Source of the DNA: Sphingomonas sp. Leaf357
Lineage (GTDB): Bacteria; Pseudomonadota; Alphaproteobacteria; Sphingomonadales; Sphingomonadaceae
NCBI RefSeq assembly: GCF_001423845.1
Contig: NZ_LMPM01000001.1
Location: 1,279,493 to 1,343,492, forward strand
Length of the DNA stretch: 64,000 nt
Reading direction: 5' to 3'
The translations under genes were made by a program, and so were the position numbers. The stretch's first letter is position 1. Each line of letters begins with the position of its first letter. The notes under the pieces are model-generated. The model had not been told where the DNA came from, made no database searches, and saw nothing but the letters and a program-made list of their open reading frames with translations. Positions 16,961-26,558 of the stretch are shown one piece after another.

Positions 16961-19900
16961 ATGTTCGGCCAGATCGCCCGCTTCGAGCTGCGCTATCAAT
17001 TGCGCAATCCCGTCTTCTGGACCGTCTCGATCCTGTTCTTCCTGCTGACCTTCGGTTCGATCACGATCGACCAGATCAAGATCGGCAGCGGTGCCAACAT
17101 CCACAAGAACGCGCCGGTCGCGATCGCGCAGATCCACCAGATCATGTCGCTGTTCTTCATGTTCGTGACGACCGCCTTCGTCGCCAACGTGATCGTGCGC
17201 GACGACGAAAGCGGGTTCGGGCCGATGGTGCGCGTCACCCGGGTGAGCAAGTTCGACTACCTGATCGCCCGCTTCCTCGGCGCGTTCGTCGCCGCGTCGC
17301 TCGCCTTCGCGGCGGTGCCGCTGGCGATCTGGCTGGGATCGCTGATGCCATGGGTCGATGCCGAGACGCTCGGGCCGAACCGGTTGCGCGATTATGCCTA
17401 TGCGTATTTCCTGCTCGGCCTGCCCAGCATCTTCCTGACCTCGGCGATCTTCTTCGCGGTCGCGACGATGACGCGATCGATGATGTATTCCTATCTCGGC
17501 GTCGTCGTCTTCCTGATGCTGTACATCGCGCTGACCGCGACCTTGCGCGCGAAGCCCGAGTGGCGCCCGACCGGCAGCTATTTCGAACTGTTCGGCATCG
17601 GCGCGTTCACCACCACAACGCGATACTGGACGGCGAGCGAGGCGAATGCCGGGATGCCCGCGTTCGCCGGGGTGATCCTGTGGAACCGGTTGATCGCGAT
17701 CGGCGTCGCCCTGGTCGCGTTGGTCGTCGCCTATGCCCGCTTCTCGTTCACCGAGCGCGGCGTGTCGAAGCGCAAGCTGCGCCGCCAGCAACGCACCGCT
17801 GCGAAACTGGCGGCGACCGCGCCGGCGATCGTCGATCGCCTGCCGCCCGCGCGCTCGTCGCAGGCCGGCTGGACGCGGCTGATCGCGCGCTGCCGGTTCG
17901 AGATGGCGTTGGTGTTCCGCGGGCCGGCCTTCATCGTGCTGCTGATCGTCGGCCTGTTCAACACGCTGGGCGGGCTGCTGTTCGCCAACGAGATGTTCGG
18001 TGCGCCGATCCGCCAGCTGACCTTCGCGGTGATCGGCACGCTGGAGGGCAGTTTCAGCATCATCCCGCTGATCATCGCGATCTATTATTCGGGCGAACTG
18101 GTCTGGCGCGATCGCGAACGCGGCATGCATGAGATCGTCGATGCGACCTCGCTGCCCAACTGGGCCTATCTGGTGCCCAAGGTGCTGGCCGTTACCGGCG
18201 TGCTGTTCGCGACGATCGTCATGTCGGTGATCATGGCGTGCACGATCCAATTGGCGCGCGGGCAGACCGATCTGGCACTCGGCCATTATTTCGCGTGGTG
18301 GGTGCTGCCGATGACGGTGGATGCGCTGATCCTCGCGATCCTCGCGGTATTCGTCCAGGCGCTCAGCCCGAACAAATATGTCGGCTGGGCGATTATGGTC
18401 GTCTACCTCGTCGCCACGATCACGCTCGTCAGCATGGGGTTCGAACACCCGCTCTATCAATATGGCAGCACCGGCACAGTGCAGCTGTCGGACATGAACG
18501 GGGCCGAGGTCGGCGGACCGCGCGCGTGGTGGTTGCGGCTCTATTGGGGCTCGGCCGCGCTGGCCTTGTGCGTCTTCGCGCATCTGCTGTGGCGGCGGGG
18601 CACGGAGACCCGGTTGAAGGTGCGGCTGCGCCAGGCGCCGCGCCGGTTGCTCGGCGCGCCGGGCGCGGTGCTGGTCGGCGCGTTGGTCGTCACGGCGGCG
18701 AGCGGCGCGTATCTGTACCGCGACATGGACGTGATCAACACGTACCGCACCACGCAGGACGGCGAAAAGCGGCTGGCGGAGTATGAGAAGAAATACCTCA
18801 AATACGCCACGCTGAAGCAGCCTTCGATCACCGACATGCGGCTGAACGTCGCGCTGTATCCCGATCAGCGCCGGATGGAGGCGGACGGCAGGTACGATTT
18901 CGTCAACGACACCGGCGCGCCGCTCTCGGACCTGCACGTGCGTCTGATGGACGACCAGACCCGACTCGGCGCGGTCGCCATCCCGGGGGCGCGGCTGGTG
19001 ATGGACGACGCGGATCTGCACTATCGCATCTACCGGTTCGCGACGCCGCTGGCACCGGGTGCGCGCGGCACGATGACGTTCCGGTCCACGCGCTGGCAGC
19101 GCGGGCTGGTCGCCAATAACGACGACACGCGCGTCGTCGGCAACGGCACCTTCCTCAACAATGGCGAGTTCGCGCCGATCTTCGGCATGAGCCAGGACGG
19201 GTTGATGCGGGACCGCGCCAAGCGTCGCAAATACGGCCTGTCCGCCGAATTGCGTCCGGCCAAGCTGGAGGACCGCTCCGCCCAGGCGCGCAACTTGCTG
19301 GGCAACGCACCCTGGGTTCGCTCCGACATCACCGTCTCGACCATCGCCGGGCAGGTGCCAGTGGCACCCGGCCGCAAGGTCGCCGATACGACGAGCGGCG
19401 GGCGGCGCACCGCGCGGTTCGTCTCCACCGTGCCGATCCTCGCCTTCTTCTCCGTGCAATCCGCCGCGTATGCCGAGAAGTCGCGCGCCGTGGACGGCAC
19501 GAAGCTGACCGTGTTCTACGATCCGCAGCACGCCTATAACGTGGATCGCATGCTCGACGCGATGCAGCGTTCGCTGCGTTACTATCGCGCCAATTTCGGG
19601 CCGTATCAGTTCGATTACGCCCGTATCCTGGAATTCCCCGGCTATGCCAGCTTCGCGCAGGCCTTTGCCGGCACGATCCCCTATTCGGAACGGATCGGCT
19701 TCATCGCCGACACGCGGGATCCCGACCGGATCGACTATGTCAGCTATGTCACCGCGCATGAACTCGGCCATCAATATTGGGGCCATCAGCTGGTCAGCGC
19801 CGACATGCAGGGCGGAACGATGCTGATCGAGACGATGGCGCAATATTCCGCGCTGATGGTGATGAAACACCAATATGGCGACGATAAGATCCGCCGCTTC

Positions 19901-20551
19901 CTGAAATACGAACTCGATTCCTACCTGCGCTCGCGCGGTGGCGAGACGGTAGAGGAAGTGCCGCTCGATCGGGTCGAGAATCAGGGCTACATTCACTACC
20001 GCAAGGGTTCGCTGGTGATGTACCTGCTGCAGGATCGTCTGGGCGAGGCGCGCGTCAACGCGATGCTGCGCGGACTGCTCGATCGCTATCGCTTCAAGGG
20101 CAAGCCATACCCGCGCTCGCTCGACCTCGTCGCCGGCTTCCTGTCGCTGGCGCGAAATCCGGCGGAGCGGCAATTGGTGCTCGATCTGGTCGATCGCATT
20201 ACGGTCTATGATCTGAAGGCGAAATCGGCCGAGACGCGGAGACTGCCCGACGGCACCTACGAAACGATCGTGACGATCGATGCCGCCAAATATTACGCCA
20301 GCGGGACGGGCGTGGAGAAGGAGGCGCCGCTTGCCGACACGATCGACGTGGGCGTCTTCGACCAGCGCCCCGGCTTGGGCAGTTTTGCCGCCAAGGACGT
20401 TATCCTCAAGGAACGCCGCCCGATCGTGTCCGGGGAACAGACCGTCAGGATCGTGACGAAGCGCAAGCCCGCTTTCGCCGGCGTGGATCCCTACAATTTC
20501 TACATCGACCGCAACGGCGACGACAATATCGCGGCCGTTACGAACCGGTGA
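16961..20551 (+). CDS. ABC transporter permease fused to an M1-family metallopeptidase domain
   Basis: A 1196-residue fusion. The first ~590 residues hold two ABC-2-like membrane blocks (helices near 15-35, 55-75, 105-130, 145-240, then a second set at about 320-545). The remainder is a large extracytoplasmic domain with a zinc-peptidase core: H-E-L-G-H at 933-937 with Glu957 about 20 residues later, as in M1/gluzincin enzymes. A G-x-M-E-N motif, used by M1 aminopeptidases for the substrate amino terminus, is not evident (the region reads A-G-T-I-P-Y-S-E-R), so specificity may differ. The architecture recurs in alphaproteobacteria as ‘ABC permease/M1 family aminopeptidase’, without a settled role. 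The ATPase precedes it by six bases and a TonB receptor follows after 122 bases, suggesting coupled peptide uptake, processing and transport. Confidence 0.88.
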   Translation: MFGQIARFELRYQLRNPVFWTVSILFFLLTFGSITIDQIKIGSGANIHKNAPVAIAQIHQIMSLFFMFVTTAFVANVIVRDDESGFGPMVRVTRVSKFDYLIARFLGAFVAASLAFAAVPLAIWLGSLMPWVDAETLGPNRLRDYAYAYFLLGLPSIFLTSAIFFAVATMTRSMMYSYLGVVVFLMLYIALTATLRAKPEWRPTGSYFELFGIGAFTTTTRYWTASEANAGMPAFAGVILWNRLIAIGVALVALVVAYARFSFTERGVSKRKLRRQQRTAAKLAATAPAIVDRLPPARSSQAGWTRLIARCRFEMALVFRGPAFIVLLIVGLFNTLGGLLFANEMFGAPIRQLTFAVIGTLEGSFSIIPLIIAIYYSGELVWRDRERGMHEIVDATSLPNWAYLVPKVLAVTGVLFATIVMSVIMACTIQLARGQTDLALGHYFAWWVLPMTVDALILAILAVFVQALSPNKYVGWAIMVVYLVATITLVSMGFEHPLYQYGSTGTVQLSDMNGAEVGGPRAWWLRLYWGSAALALCVFAHLLWRRGTETRLKVRLRQAPRRLLGAPGAVLVGALVVTAASGAYLYRDMDVINTYRTTQDGEKRLAEYEKKYLKYATLKQPSITDMRLNVALYPDQRRMEADGRYDFVNDTGAPLSDLHVRLMDDQTRLGAVAIPGARLVMDDADLHYRIYRFATPLAPGARGTMTFRSTRWQRGLVANNDDTRVVGNGTFLNNGEFAPIFGMSQDGLMRDRAKRRKYGLSAELRPAKLEDRSAQARNLLGNAPWVRSDITVSTIAGQVPVAPGRKVADTTSGGRRTARFVSTVPILAFFSVQSAAYAEKSRAVDGTKLTVFYDPQHAYNVDRMLDAMQRSLRYYRANFGPYQFDYARILEFPGYASFAQAFAGTIPYSERIGFIADTRDPDRIDYVSYVTAHELGHQYWGHQLVSADMQGGTMLIETMAQYSALMVMKHQYGDDKIRRFLKYELDSYLRSRGGETVEEVPLDRVENQGYIHYRKGSLVMYLLQDRLGEARVNAMLRGLLDRYRFKGKPYPRSLDLVAGFLSLARNPAERQLVLDLVDRITVYDLKAKSAETRRLPDGTYETIVTIDAAKYYASGTGVEKEAPLADTIDVGVFDQRPGLGSFAAKDVILKERRPIVSGEQTVRIVTKRKPAFAGVDPYNFYIDRNGDDNIAAVTNR

Positions 20552-20673
20552 CGGTCGCGCTTTTCAGCAGGATTCACGGAACTGCAACCGTACCTTACGA
20601 AATGCGTCGCAATTGACGCCTAACCGCGCCCCAACGGACGGCCCGACCAACGGGCTCGATTGGGGACATCATC

Positions 20674-23103
20674 ATGCGGAATTCGATCGTGCGGCTGCTC
20701 GGCGGCGTAGCGGCTGCCTCACTCCTGCCGGCGGGCGCGGCGTTTGCGAAGGATGCGCCGGCACCGGTTGCCGCGACCCCCGCTGCGATCCCCGACGAGC
20801 CGACGGGCGAGGATGCGCAGGCGGGCGAGATCGTCGTCACCGGCCGCACCACGCGCTCGGTCAGCCAGATTTCCGCGATCGAGATTCAGAAGATCCTGCC
20901 CGGCGTCAGCCCGCTGAAGGCGCTGCAGACGCTGCCCGGCGTCACCTTCCTCACCGCCGATCCGTGGGGCAATAACGAACAGAATATCTCGCTGTTCGTG
21001 CACGGCTTCAACGCGCAGCAGCTGGGCTACACGCTCGACGGCGTGCCGCTGGGCGACCAGACCTACGGCAATTACAACGGCCTTTCGCCACAGCGCGCGA
21101 TCATCTCGGAGAATGTCGGTCGCGTGACGCTGGCGAGCGGCGCGGGCGATCTCGGCACCGCATCGACCAGCAACCTCGGCGGCACGATCGACACCTTCTC
21201 CAGCGATCCGAAGGCGGAACGGGGTGCCACGATCGCGCAGACGGTGGGCAGCTATTCCAGCTTCCGCACCTTCGTCCGCGTCGATACCGGCACGTTCGGC
21301 AATGGCAATTCGCTCTATCTGTCGGGCGTGCGGCAGGATGGCCGCGCGTGGGATTTCAACGGCAGGCAGGGCGGATACCAGGCCAACGGCAAGTTCGTGC
21401 ACGACGATTCGATCGGCACGCTGACGATCTACGGTGCCTATTCCGACAAGACCGAACCGAACGAGGATGCGACCGTCATCACCCCGGCGAACCGCGCGAC
21501 CGCCCCCTACACGCGCCCGTTCCTCTATCCCGATTCCACCGCCGCGCGCACCTATCTGTCGTCCGGCGCATATCGGTCTGCGGGATCGAACTATCGCAAT
21601 TACTACAGCGATGCGCAGCGCACCGACTATCTCGGCTATATCAAATACGACTGGAAGGTGAGCGATCGGATCACGTGGTCGAACCAGGCCTATTATCATC
21701 ACAATGACGGTGTCGGCGTGGTGGCGGGGCCGATCGACGTCGCCGGCCTGCCGGGGCTGTTCTCCTATTATTTTCCCAATCCGGCGGACAGCAACCCGAC
21801 GAGCGCGGCCAATCTGGCGCGGCTGACCGGTATCTTCGGCGGATCGGGCTTCGCCACGCGGACGACCGAATATCGCATCGATCGCGGCGGCCTCCTCTCC
21901 ACGCTCACCGCCGAACTCGGCGACCACAAAATCGAACTCGGCGGCTGGTACGAGCATCAGAGTTCGTCCGCGTTCCGGCGTTGGTACGCGCTCGACGTCA
22001 ACAATCCCTCGACGCCCTATCAGCGTCCGGGCGACACGCTGACGCCGCTGATCACGCAATATGGCAGCGAGATCCGCGTCGACGAGATCCAGACGCATAT
22101 CCAGGACAGCTGGCATGTCCTGCCCAGCGTCACCGTACTGGCCGGCTTCAAGAGCACGTTCCAGAAGGCGACGCAGTCCGTGCCGGTTCAGCCGATCCCC
22201 GGATCGTTCAGCAATTCGACCGCGCTGCCGGTCGGGCGGATCAACACCGACAAGGTGTTTCTGCCGCAGATCGGCGCGCTGTGGGACGTCAGCGCCAGCA
22301 CGCAGGTGTTCGTCAACGCGCAGCAGAACATCCGCCAGTTCCAGACCAGCGCCGCAACCGGTCTCTCGCCCTTCGCGCTCGGCAGCCAGCAGGTGTTCGA
22401 CGATTTCAAGCGCACGGTGAAGCCTGAGACGAGCTGGACCTATGAGGGCGGCCTGCGCACGCGGGCGTCGCTCGATCTCGGGCCGCTCAGCGGCTTCGAG
22501 GGGCAGATCAGCTATTATCACGTCGATTTCAGCAATCGCCTGCTCGCCATCAGCCCGACGACGGTGATCACCTCGATCATCAGCGGTGCGGCGATCGTGA
22601 ACAATGTCGGCAGCGTGAAGACGGACGGCGTGGATATCGCCGGCACGCTGCGCTTCGGGTCGCATGTCTCGATCTACAACGCGCTGTCGTACAACAATTC
22701 GCGCTTCCAGCAGAATTACCTCGTCGGCATCGCGCAGACGGTGGTGCCGACCGCGGGCAAGAAGGTGCCGGCGTCGCCGGCCTGGCTGAACAAGACGGTC
22801 GTGTCGGCGAATTACGGCATGTTCGATGTTCAGCTGGTCGGCGATTATCTCGGCAAGAGGTTCGCGACCTTCACCAACGACCTTTCGGTGCCGGGCTACT
22901 TCACGCTGGCCGGCCGGATCGGCGCACAGATCCCGCTGTCGCGGGGGTCGGTCGTCAAGACCGTGTCGCTGAGCCTCAACGTCACAAACATTACCGACAA
23001 GACCGGCGCGTCCACCCTGTCGATCGGCGCGGCTTCCGGCACGTTCAACCAATTCCCGCTCGCGCCGCGCCAGGTGTTCGGCACGATCAGCGTCGGGTTC
23101 TGA
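20674..23103 (+). CDS. TonB-dependent outer-membrane receptor next to the ABC/M1-peptidase genes
   Basis: An 809-residue TonB receptor with a signal peptide ending near A-A-F-A-K, TonB box region G-E-I-V-V-T-G-R, a plug with L-F-V-H-G-F-N-A-Q-Q-L-G and L-D-G-V-P-L-G-D, and a barrel ending G-T-I-S-V-G-F. The plug departs from the usual L-R-G-P-x-G-x-L-Y-G form: it has V-T-L-A-S-G-A-G-D-L-G-T-A-S-T-S-N-L-G-G, as in a subgroup of large receptors. The gene is on the same strand and directly after the ABC ATPase and the permease/M1 fusion, so the three probably belong to one uptake and processing route, perhaps for a peptide or peptide-siderophore. It converges on the small HTH gene. The substrate is inferred only from the neighbours. 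Confidence 0.92.
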   Translation: MRNSIVRLLGGVAAASLLPAGAAFAKDAPAPVAATPAAIPDEPTGEDAQAGEIVVTGRTTRSVSQISAIEIQKILPGVSPLKALQTLPGVTFLTADPWGNNEQNISLFVHGFNAQQLGYTLDGVPLGDQTYGNYNGLSPQRAIISENVGRVTLASGAGDLGTASTSNLGGTIDTFSSDPKAERGATIAQTVGSYSSFRTFVRVDTGTFGNGNSLYLSGVRQDGRAWDFNGRQGGYQANGKFVHDDSIGTLTIYGAYSDKTEPNEDATVITPANRATAPYTRPFLYPDSTAARTYLSSGAYRSAGSNYRNYYSDAQRTDYLGYIKYDWKVSDRITWSNQAYYHHNDGVGVVAGPIDVAGLPGLFSYYFPNPADSNPTSAANLARLTGIFGGSGFATRTTEYRIDRGGLLSTLTAELGDHKIELGGWYEHQSSSAFRRWYALDVNNPSTPYQRPGDTLTPLITQYGSEIRVDEIQTHIQDSWHVLPSVTVLAGFKSTFQKATQSVPVQPIPGSFSNSTALPVGRINTDKVFLPQIGALWDVSASTQVFVNAQQNIRQFQTSAATGLSPFALGSQQVFDDFKRTVKPETSWTYEGGLRTRASLDLGPLSGFEGQISYYHVDFSNRLLAISPTTVITSIISGAAIVNNVGSVKTDGVDIAGTLRFGSHVSIYNALSYNNSRFQQNYLVGIAQTVVPTAGKKVPASPAWLNKTVVSANYGMFDVQLVGDYLGKRFATFTNDLSVPGYFTLAGRIGAQIPLSRGSVVKTVSLSLNVTNITDKTGASTLSIGAASGTFNQFPLAPRQVFGTISVGF

Positions 23104-23154
23104 ACGAATGGGCAGGACGCGGATCACGTGCTCTGGTTCTGCCCCGTGCCCGTT

Positions 23155-23640
23155 CTACCGGGCCTGATCGGCGGGTGCCGACAGTTCCGGAAATAGCCGT
23201 TCGATCTCGGCCTGCAGATCGCCGGACCCCTCGCGCAATCCATAATGGTCGAGCAGCGCGTCGATCATGCGCGCGCGGTGCGGGCCGATGCCGGGCAGGA
23301 TCTGGAGGCCGGGAAGATCGGGATCGGCCAGTCGGTCGGCGAGATCGCCGAGCGTGCGGTAGCCGGCCGAGGTCAGCAAGCGGCGCAAGCCCGAGGGGAG
23401 GACCGACCGGCCGATCGGCAGATCGCGCTCGGCGGCGTCCGGCATGGCGTTGAGCAGCCGCGTCCGGCCGGCCTTTTCCCGCTTCAGCGCGCGGCGGATA
23501 TGGCCGAGTTGCCCGGAACTGAGTCCGAGATGCCGGCCGATCTCGCGATAGGACTGGCCCGCCGCGCGCAGGCCGCGCGCCTCGACCAGGTTCAGCGCGG
23601 CCTGTTGTGCGCGGGTCACCATCGCTGCGCCTGCGGGCAT
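23155..23640 (-). CDS. Small predicted DNA-binding protein: HTH plus helix-hairpin-helix
   Basis: About 161 residues. The N-terminal half holds a helix-turn-helix-like stretch (S-Y-R-E-I-G-R-H-L-G-L-S-S-G-Q-L-G-H-I-R-R-A-L). The C-terminal half holds a helix-hairpin-helix / RNA-polymerase-alpha-C-terminal-like segment (G-Y-R-T-L-G-D-L-A, then L-Q-I-L-P-G-I-G-P-H-R-A-R-M). I do not recognise a named family. The start is uncertain: Met at 23640 or Met-Val at 23622 are both possible, neither with a good Shine-Dalgarno. It is divergent from the DUF808 gene, whose upstream region contains a perfect palindrome, so this protein could be the local regulator. That is inference. Confidence 0.6.
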   Translation of the reverse strand: MPAGAAMVTRAQQAALNLVEARGLRAAGQSYREIGRHLGLSSGQLGHIRRALKREKAGRTRLLNAMPDAAERDLPIGRSVLPSGLRRLLTSAGYRTLGDLADRLADPDLPGLQILPGIGPHRARMIDALLDHYGLREGSGDLQAEIERLFPELSAPADQAR

Positions 23641-23809
23641 GAGGGGCGATGACTGCGCACCGCCATCGACTATCACCGCTGCCCGCGTCAGGCCATGTCG
23701 GTTTCGCGTGCAATCTTCACCGCCCGGCATTGAACGGAACGTGGCGAAAGTCGTTACGCTACTGCATGCGACCGGTCGGCAATTGCATGACGGGCGCAAA
23801 CCCTACAAC

Positions 23810-23823
23810 GGGTGTCGACACCC
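23810..23823. promoter_or_regulatory. Perfect 14-bp palindrome before the DUF808 gene
   Basis: GGGTGTCGACACCC reads the same on both strands and lies 19 bases before the ATG of the DUF808 gene, in the 200-base divergent gap. Its position would allow a repressor to block transcription or initiation; no binder is known. Confidence 0.35.
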
Positions 23824-23842
23824 CAATCAGGAAACAGACGTC

Positions 23843-24790
23843 ATGCCCACCGGCCTCGTAGCCCTGCTCGACGATGTCGCCGCGATCGCCCGGCTGGCGG
23901 CGGCCTCGGTCGACGATATCGCCGCCGCATCGATGAAGGCATCGTCCAAGGCGTTCGGCGTCGTGGTGGACGATGCCGCGGTCACGCCGAAATACGTCTC
24001 CGGGCTGACCCCGGCGCGTGAATTGCCGATCATCTGGCGGATCGCGAAAGGATCGTTGCGCAACAAGCTGCTGTTCCTGTTGCCGGCGGCATTGCTGCTC
24101 AGCGCGTTCCTGCCCTGGGCGATCACGCCGATCCTGATGCTCGGCGGCCTGTACCTTTCCTATGAGGGCGCGGAGAAGATCCTCGGCGCGCTGCTCGGCC
24201 ACGGCCACGCCGCCACCGACGAGACCGAGACGAGCGAGACGGCCGAGGAGATCGAGAATCGCAAGGTGGGCGGAGCGATCCGTACCGACCTGATCCTGTC
24301 GGGGGAGATCATGGCGATCGCGCTGTCCGAAGTTGCGGACCGGTCGATCGGCACGCAGGCGGCGGCGCTGATCGCGGTGTCGCTGTTGATCACCGGTGGC
24401 GTCTATGGCGTGGTCGGGCTGATCGTTAAGATGGACGATATCGGCCTGCATCTCGCCCGGCGGTCGGGCGGGGTGCTGCCCGCCGTCGGGCGTGGTCTGG
24501 TCAAGGGCATGCCGGTGGTACTTGCGGTGCTGGCGAAGATCGGCACGGCCGCGATGCTGTGGGTCGGCGGCGGCATCCTGATCCATGGGCTGGAGGAATT
24601 CCATCTCGAAACCATCCCGCATGCGGCGGAGGCGGTGGGCGACGCGATCGCCGGGCTGATGCCGTTCGCGCCCGGCCTCGGGGCGTGGCTCGGCTTCGCG
24701 GTCGCCTCCGCTCTGGTTGGGCTTATGGTCGGCGGGGTGCTCGCGCTCCTCGTGCCGCCGCTGTCGCGAATGTTCGGCAAGAAAGCCTGA
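23843..24790 (+). CDS. DUF808 family membrane protein (YedI-like)
   Basis: A 315-residue inner-membrane protein that matches the DUF808/YedI family along its whole length: M-P-T-G-L-V-A-L-L-D-D-V-A-A-I-A at the start, V-T-P-K-Y-V-S-G-L-x-P-A-R-E-L-P-I-I-W near residue 50, and four or five hydrophobic segments between about 75 and 305. The ATG at 23843 is chosen because it begins the conserved family N-terminus and has AGGAAA upstream; an earlier in-frame Met would add about 68 unrelated residues. The phospholipase D-like gene starts three bases after the stop, so they are co-transcribed. The molecular role of DUF808 proteins is unknown. Confidence 0.9.
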   Translation: MPTGLVALLDDVAAIARLAAASVDDIAAASMKASSKAFGVVVDDAAVTPKYVSGLTPARELPIIWRIAKGSLRNKLLFLLPAALLLSAFLPWAITPILMLGGLYLSYEGAEKILGALLGHGHAATDETETSETAEEIENRKVGGAIRTDLILSGEIMAIALSEVADRSIGTQAAALIAVSLLITGGVYGVVGLIVKMDDIGLHLARRSGGVLPAVGRGLVKGMPVVLAVLAKIGTAAMLWVGGGILIHGLEEFHLETIPHAAEAVGDAIAGLMPFAPGLGAWLGFAVASALVGLMVGGVLALLVPPLSRMFGKKA

Positions 24791-24793
24791 CGG

Positions 24794-26416
24794 GTGATCG
24801 TGCTGCGGATCATCGCCGTCCTGCTGCTGGCGACGATCGTCACCGGCTTCGCGATCCGCCTGTTCAATCCGCTCCCGAAGCTGGAACCGCGCCGGCCCTC
24901 GCGGGCGTTGCGCGACACGCAGGATACGCCGCTCGGGCGCGGTGTCGCGGCGGTGGCGGCGGCGCATCCCGGATTGACCGGGCTGCACATGCTCGACGAC
25001 GGGCGCAGCGCCTTTGCCGCGCGGGTGTTGCTGGCGCGGTCGGCGACGCGTAGCCTGGATGTGCAATATTACATCTGGCACGGCGATCTCTCGGGATCGC
25101 TGCTGCTCGAGGAGATCCACGCCGCCGCCGATCGCGGCGTACGCGTGCGCCTGCTGGTCGACGACAACGGCATCGCCGGGCTCGACGTGCCGTTCGCCGC
25201 GCTGGACGCCCATCTGAATATCGAGGTGCGGCTGTACAATCCGTTCGTCGTGCGCCGCCCCAAGGCGATCGGTTATCTCGCGGACTTTCCCCGGCTCAAC
25301 CGGCGCATGCACAACAAGAGCTTCACCGCCGACAACCAGATGACGATCATCGGCGGCCGCAACGTCGGCGACGAATATTTCGGCGCGCGCGACCAGGGAC
25401 TGTTCGCCGATCTCGACGTGCTGGCGGTCGGATCTGCGGTGGCCGACGTCTCGGACGAGTTCGATCAATATTGGGCGAGCCAATCCGCCTATCCCGCCGC
25501 CCGCATCCTGCCGGCGGTCGGGGCCGAGCGGATGGCGGAGATCGCCGCCGCCGCCCACCGGTCCACCCGCGACCCGGCGGCACGGGCCTATGTCGAGGCG
25601 ATCCGAGCGCTTCCGTTCATCGAACAGGCCAAGGCGGGTACGCTGCCCTTCGAATGGGCACCGGTGCGGATGGTGTGCGACGACCCGGCCAAGACGCTGG
25701 GCAAGGCCGGCCCCCGGGGCCTGCTGACCACGGCGCTGGCCAGGATCATCGGCACGCCAACCAGCGAACTCGGGCTAGTATCGGGCTATTTCGTGCCGAC
25801 CAAGGCGGGCGAGGAGGCGTTCGTCAAACTAGCCCGCGACGGGGTCGGCGTCAGCATCATGAGCAACGCGCTGGAGGCGACCGATGTCGGCATCGTCCAT
25901 GCCGGCTATGCGCATCGGCGCAAGGCGCTGTTGCGCGGCGGGGTGCACCTGTTCGAGATGCGCCGTCCGGCGGGAGACGGCGAGACGGCGTCGTCGCGCA
26001 ATATCCTGGGCGCAGGCTCCGGCTTCGGCATCACCGGCTCGGGCTCGGGCTCGGGGTCGCCCACCGGCACCGTGCTGCGGTCGAGCAAATCCACGCTGCA
26101 CGCCAAGACCTTCACGGTCGATCGCCGCCACCTGTTCGTCGGATCGTTCAATTTCGATCCGCGCTCGATGCACCTCAATACGGAACTCGGCTTCGTCATC
26201 GACAGCGCGCCGCTCGCCGAGCGGCTGCAGGACAGTTTCACGACCACGATCCCGCTCGATGCCTATGAAGTGGTGTTAGACGACGCCGGCGACCTGATGT
26301 GGATCGAACGCACCGGTGGGCGCGAGATCCGTCACCGAACCGAACCGGGCACGACATGGCTGCAGCGCACCGGCATATGGGCGCTGTCGCACCTGCCGAT
26401 CGAATGGCTGTTGTGA
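24794..26416 (+). CDS. Phospholipase D family protein (cardiolipin-synthase-like)
   Basis: A 540-residue protein with two HKD motifs: H173-N-K175-x4-D180 and H436-A-K438-x4-D443, both followed by G-x-x-N (I-G-G-R-N, V-G-S-F-N). This duplicated arrangement defines the phosphatidyl-transfer/hydrolase superfamily. An N-terminal hydrophobic helix (V-L-R-I-I-A-V-L-L-L-A-T-I-V) anchors it in the membrane. The start is GTG three bases after the DUF808 stop. Homologues of this size act on phospholipids, for example cardiolipin-type transfer or phosphatidate release; the exact reaction is not determined. A G-S-G-S-G-S-G-S insert at about 415-422 is probably a flexible linker. Confidence 0.87.
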   Translation: MIVLRIIAVLLLATIVTGFAIRLFNPLPKLEPRRPSRALRDTQDTPLGRGVAAVAAAHPGLTGLHMLDDGRSAFAARVLLARSATRSLDVQYYIWHGDLSGSLLLEEIHAAADRGVRVRLLVDDNGIAGLDVPFAALDAHLNIEVRLYNPFVVRRPKAIGYLADFPRLNRRMHNKSFTADNQMTIIGGRNVGDEYFGARDQGLFADLDVLAVGSAVADVSDEFDQYWASQSAYPAARILPAVGAERMAEIAAAAHRSTRDPAARAYVEAIRALPFIEQAKAGTLPFEWAPVRMVCDDPAKTLGKAGPRGLLTTALARIIGTPTSELGLVSGYFVPTKAGEEAFVKLARDGVGVSIMSNALEATDVGIVHAGYAHRRKALLRGGVHLFEMRRPAGDGETASSRNILGAGSGFGITGSGSGSGSPTGTVLRSSKSTLHAKTFTVDRRHLFVGSFNFDPRSMHLNTELGFVIDSAPLAERLQDSFTTTIPLDAYEVVLDDAGDLMWIERTGGREIRHRTEPGTTWLQRTGIWALSHLPIEWLL

Positions 26417-26558
26417 GGAACATTTTCGGTGCAGCGGCCGCTGTGACACAAGCCTGCAATCGCAGCGCTAGGCTGCCAGACGGAGACTGACGATCTTTCA
26501 CCTTATCTTTGCCGTTCCGAGCCTGCTCGTCGTCGTCCGCTGGCTGTGGCCGCTGTCG

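Noticed and set aside
16772..20173. Very long open frame on the minus strand (over 1100 codons) opposite the permease/M1 fusion
   Set aside because: Arg/Asp/His-rich translation without any domain, exactly antisense to a well-supported gene; typical of GC-rich DNA where the third codon positions avoid stops.
24015..24420. Possible selenocysteine or frameshift in the DUF808 gene
   Set aside because: The frame is continuous and matches the family throughout.
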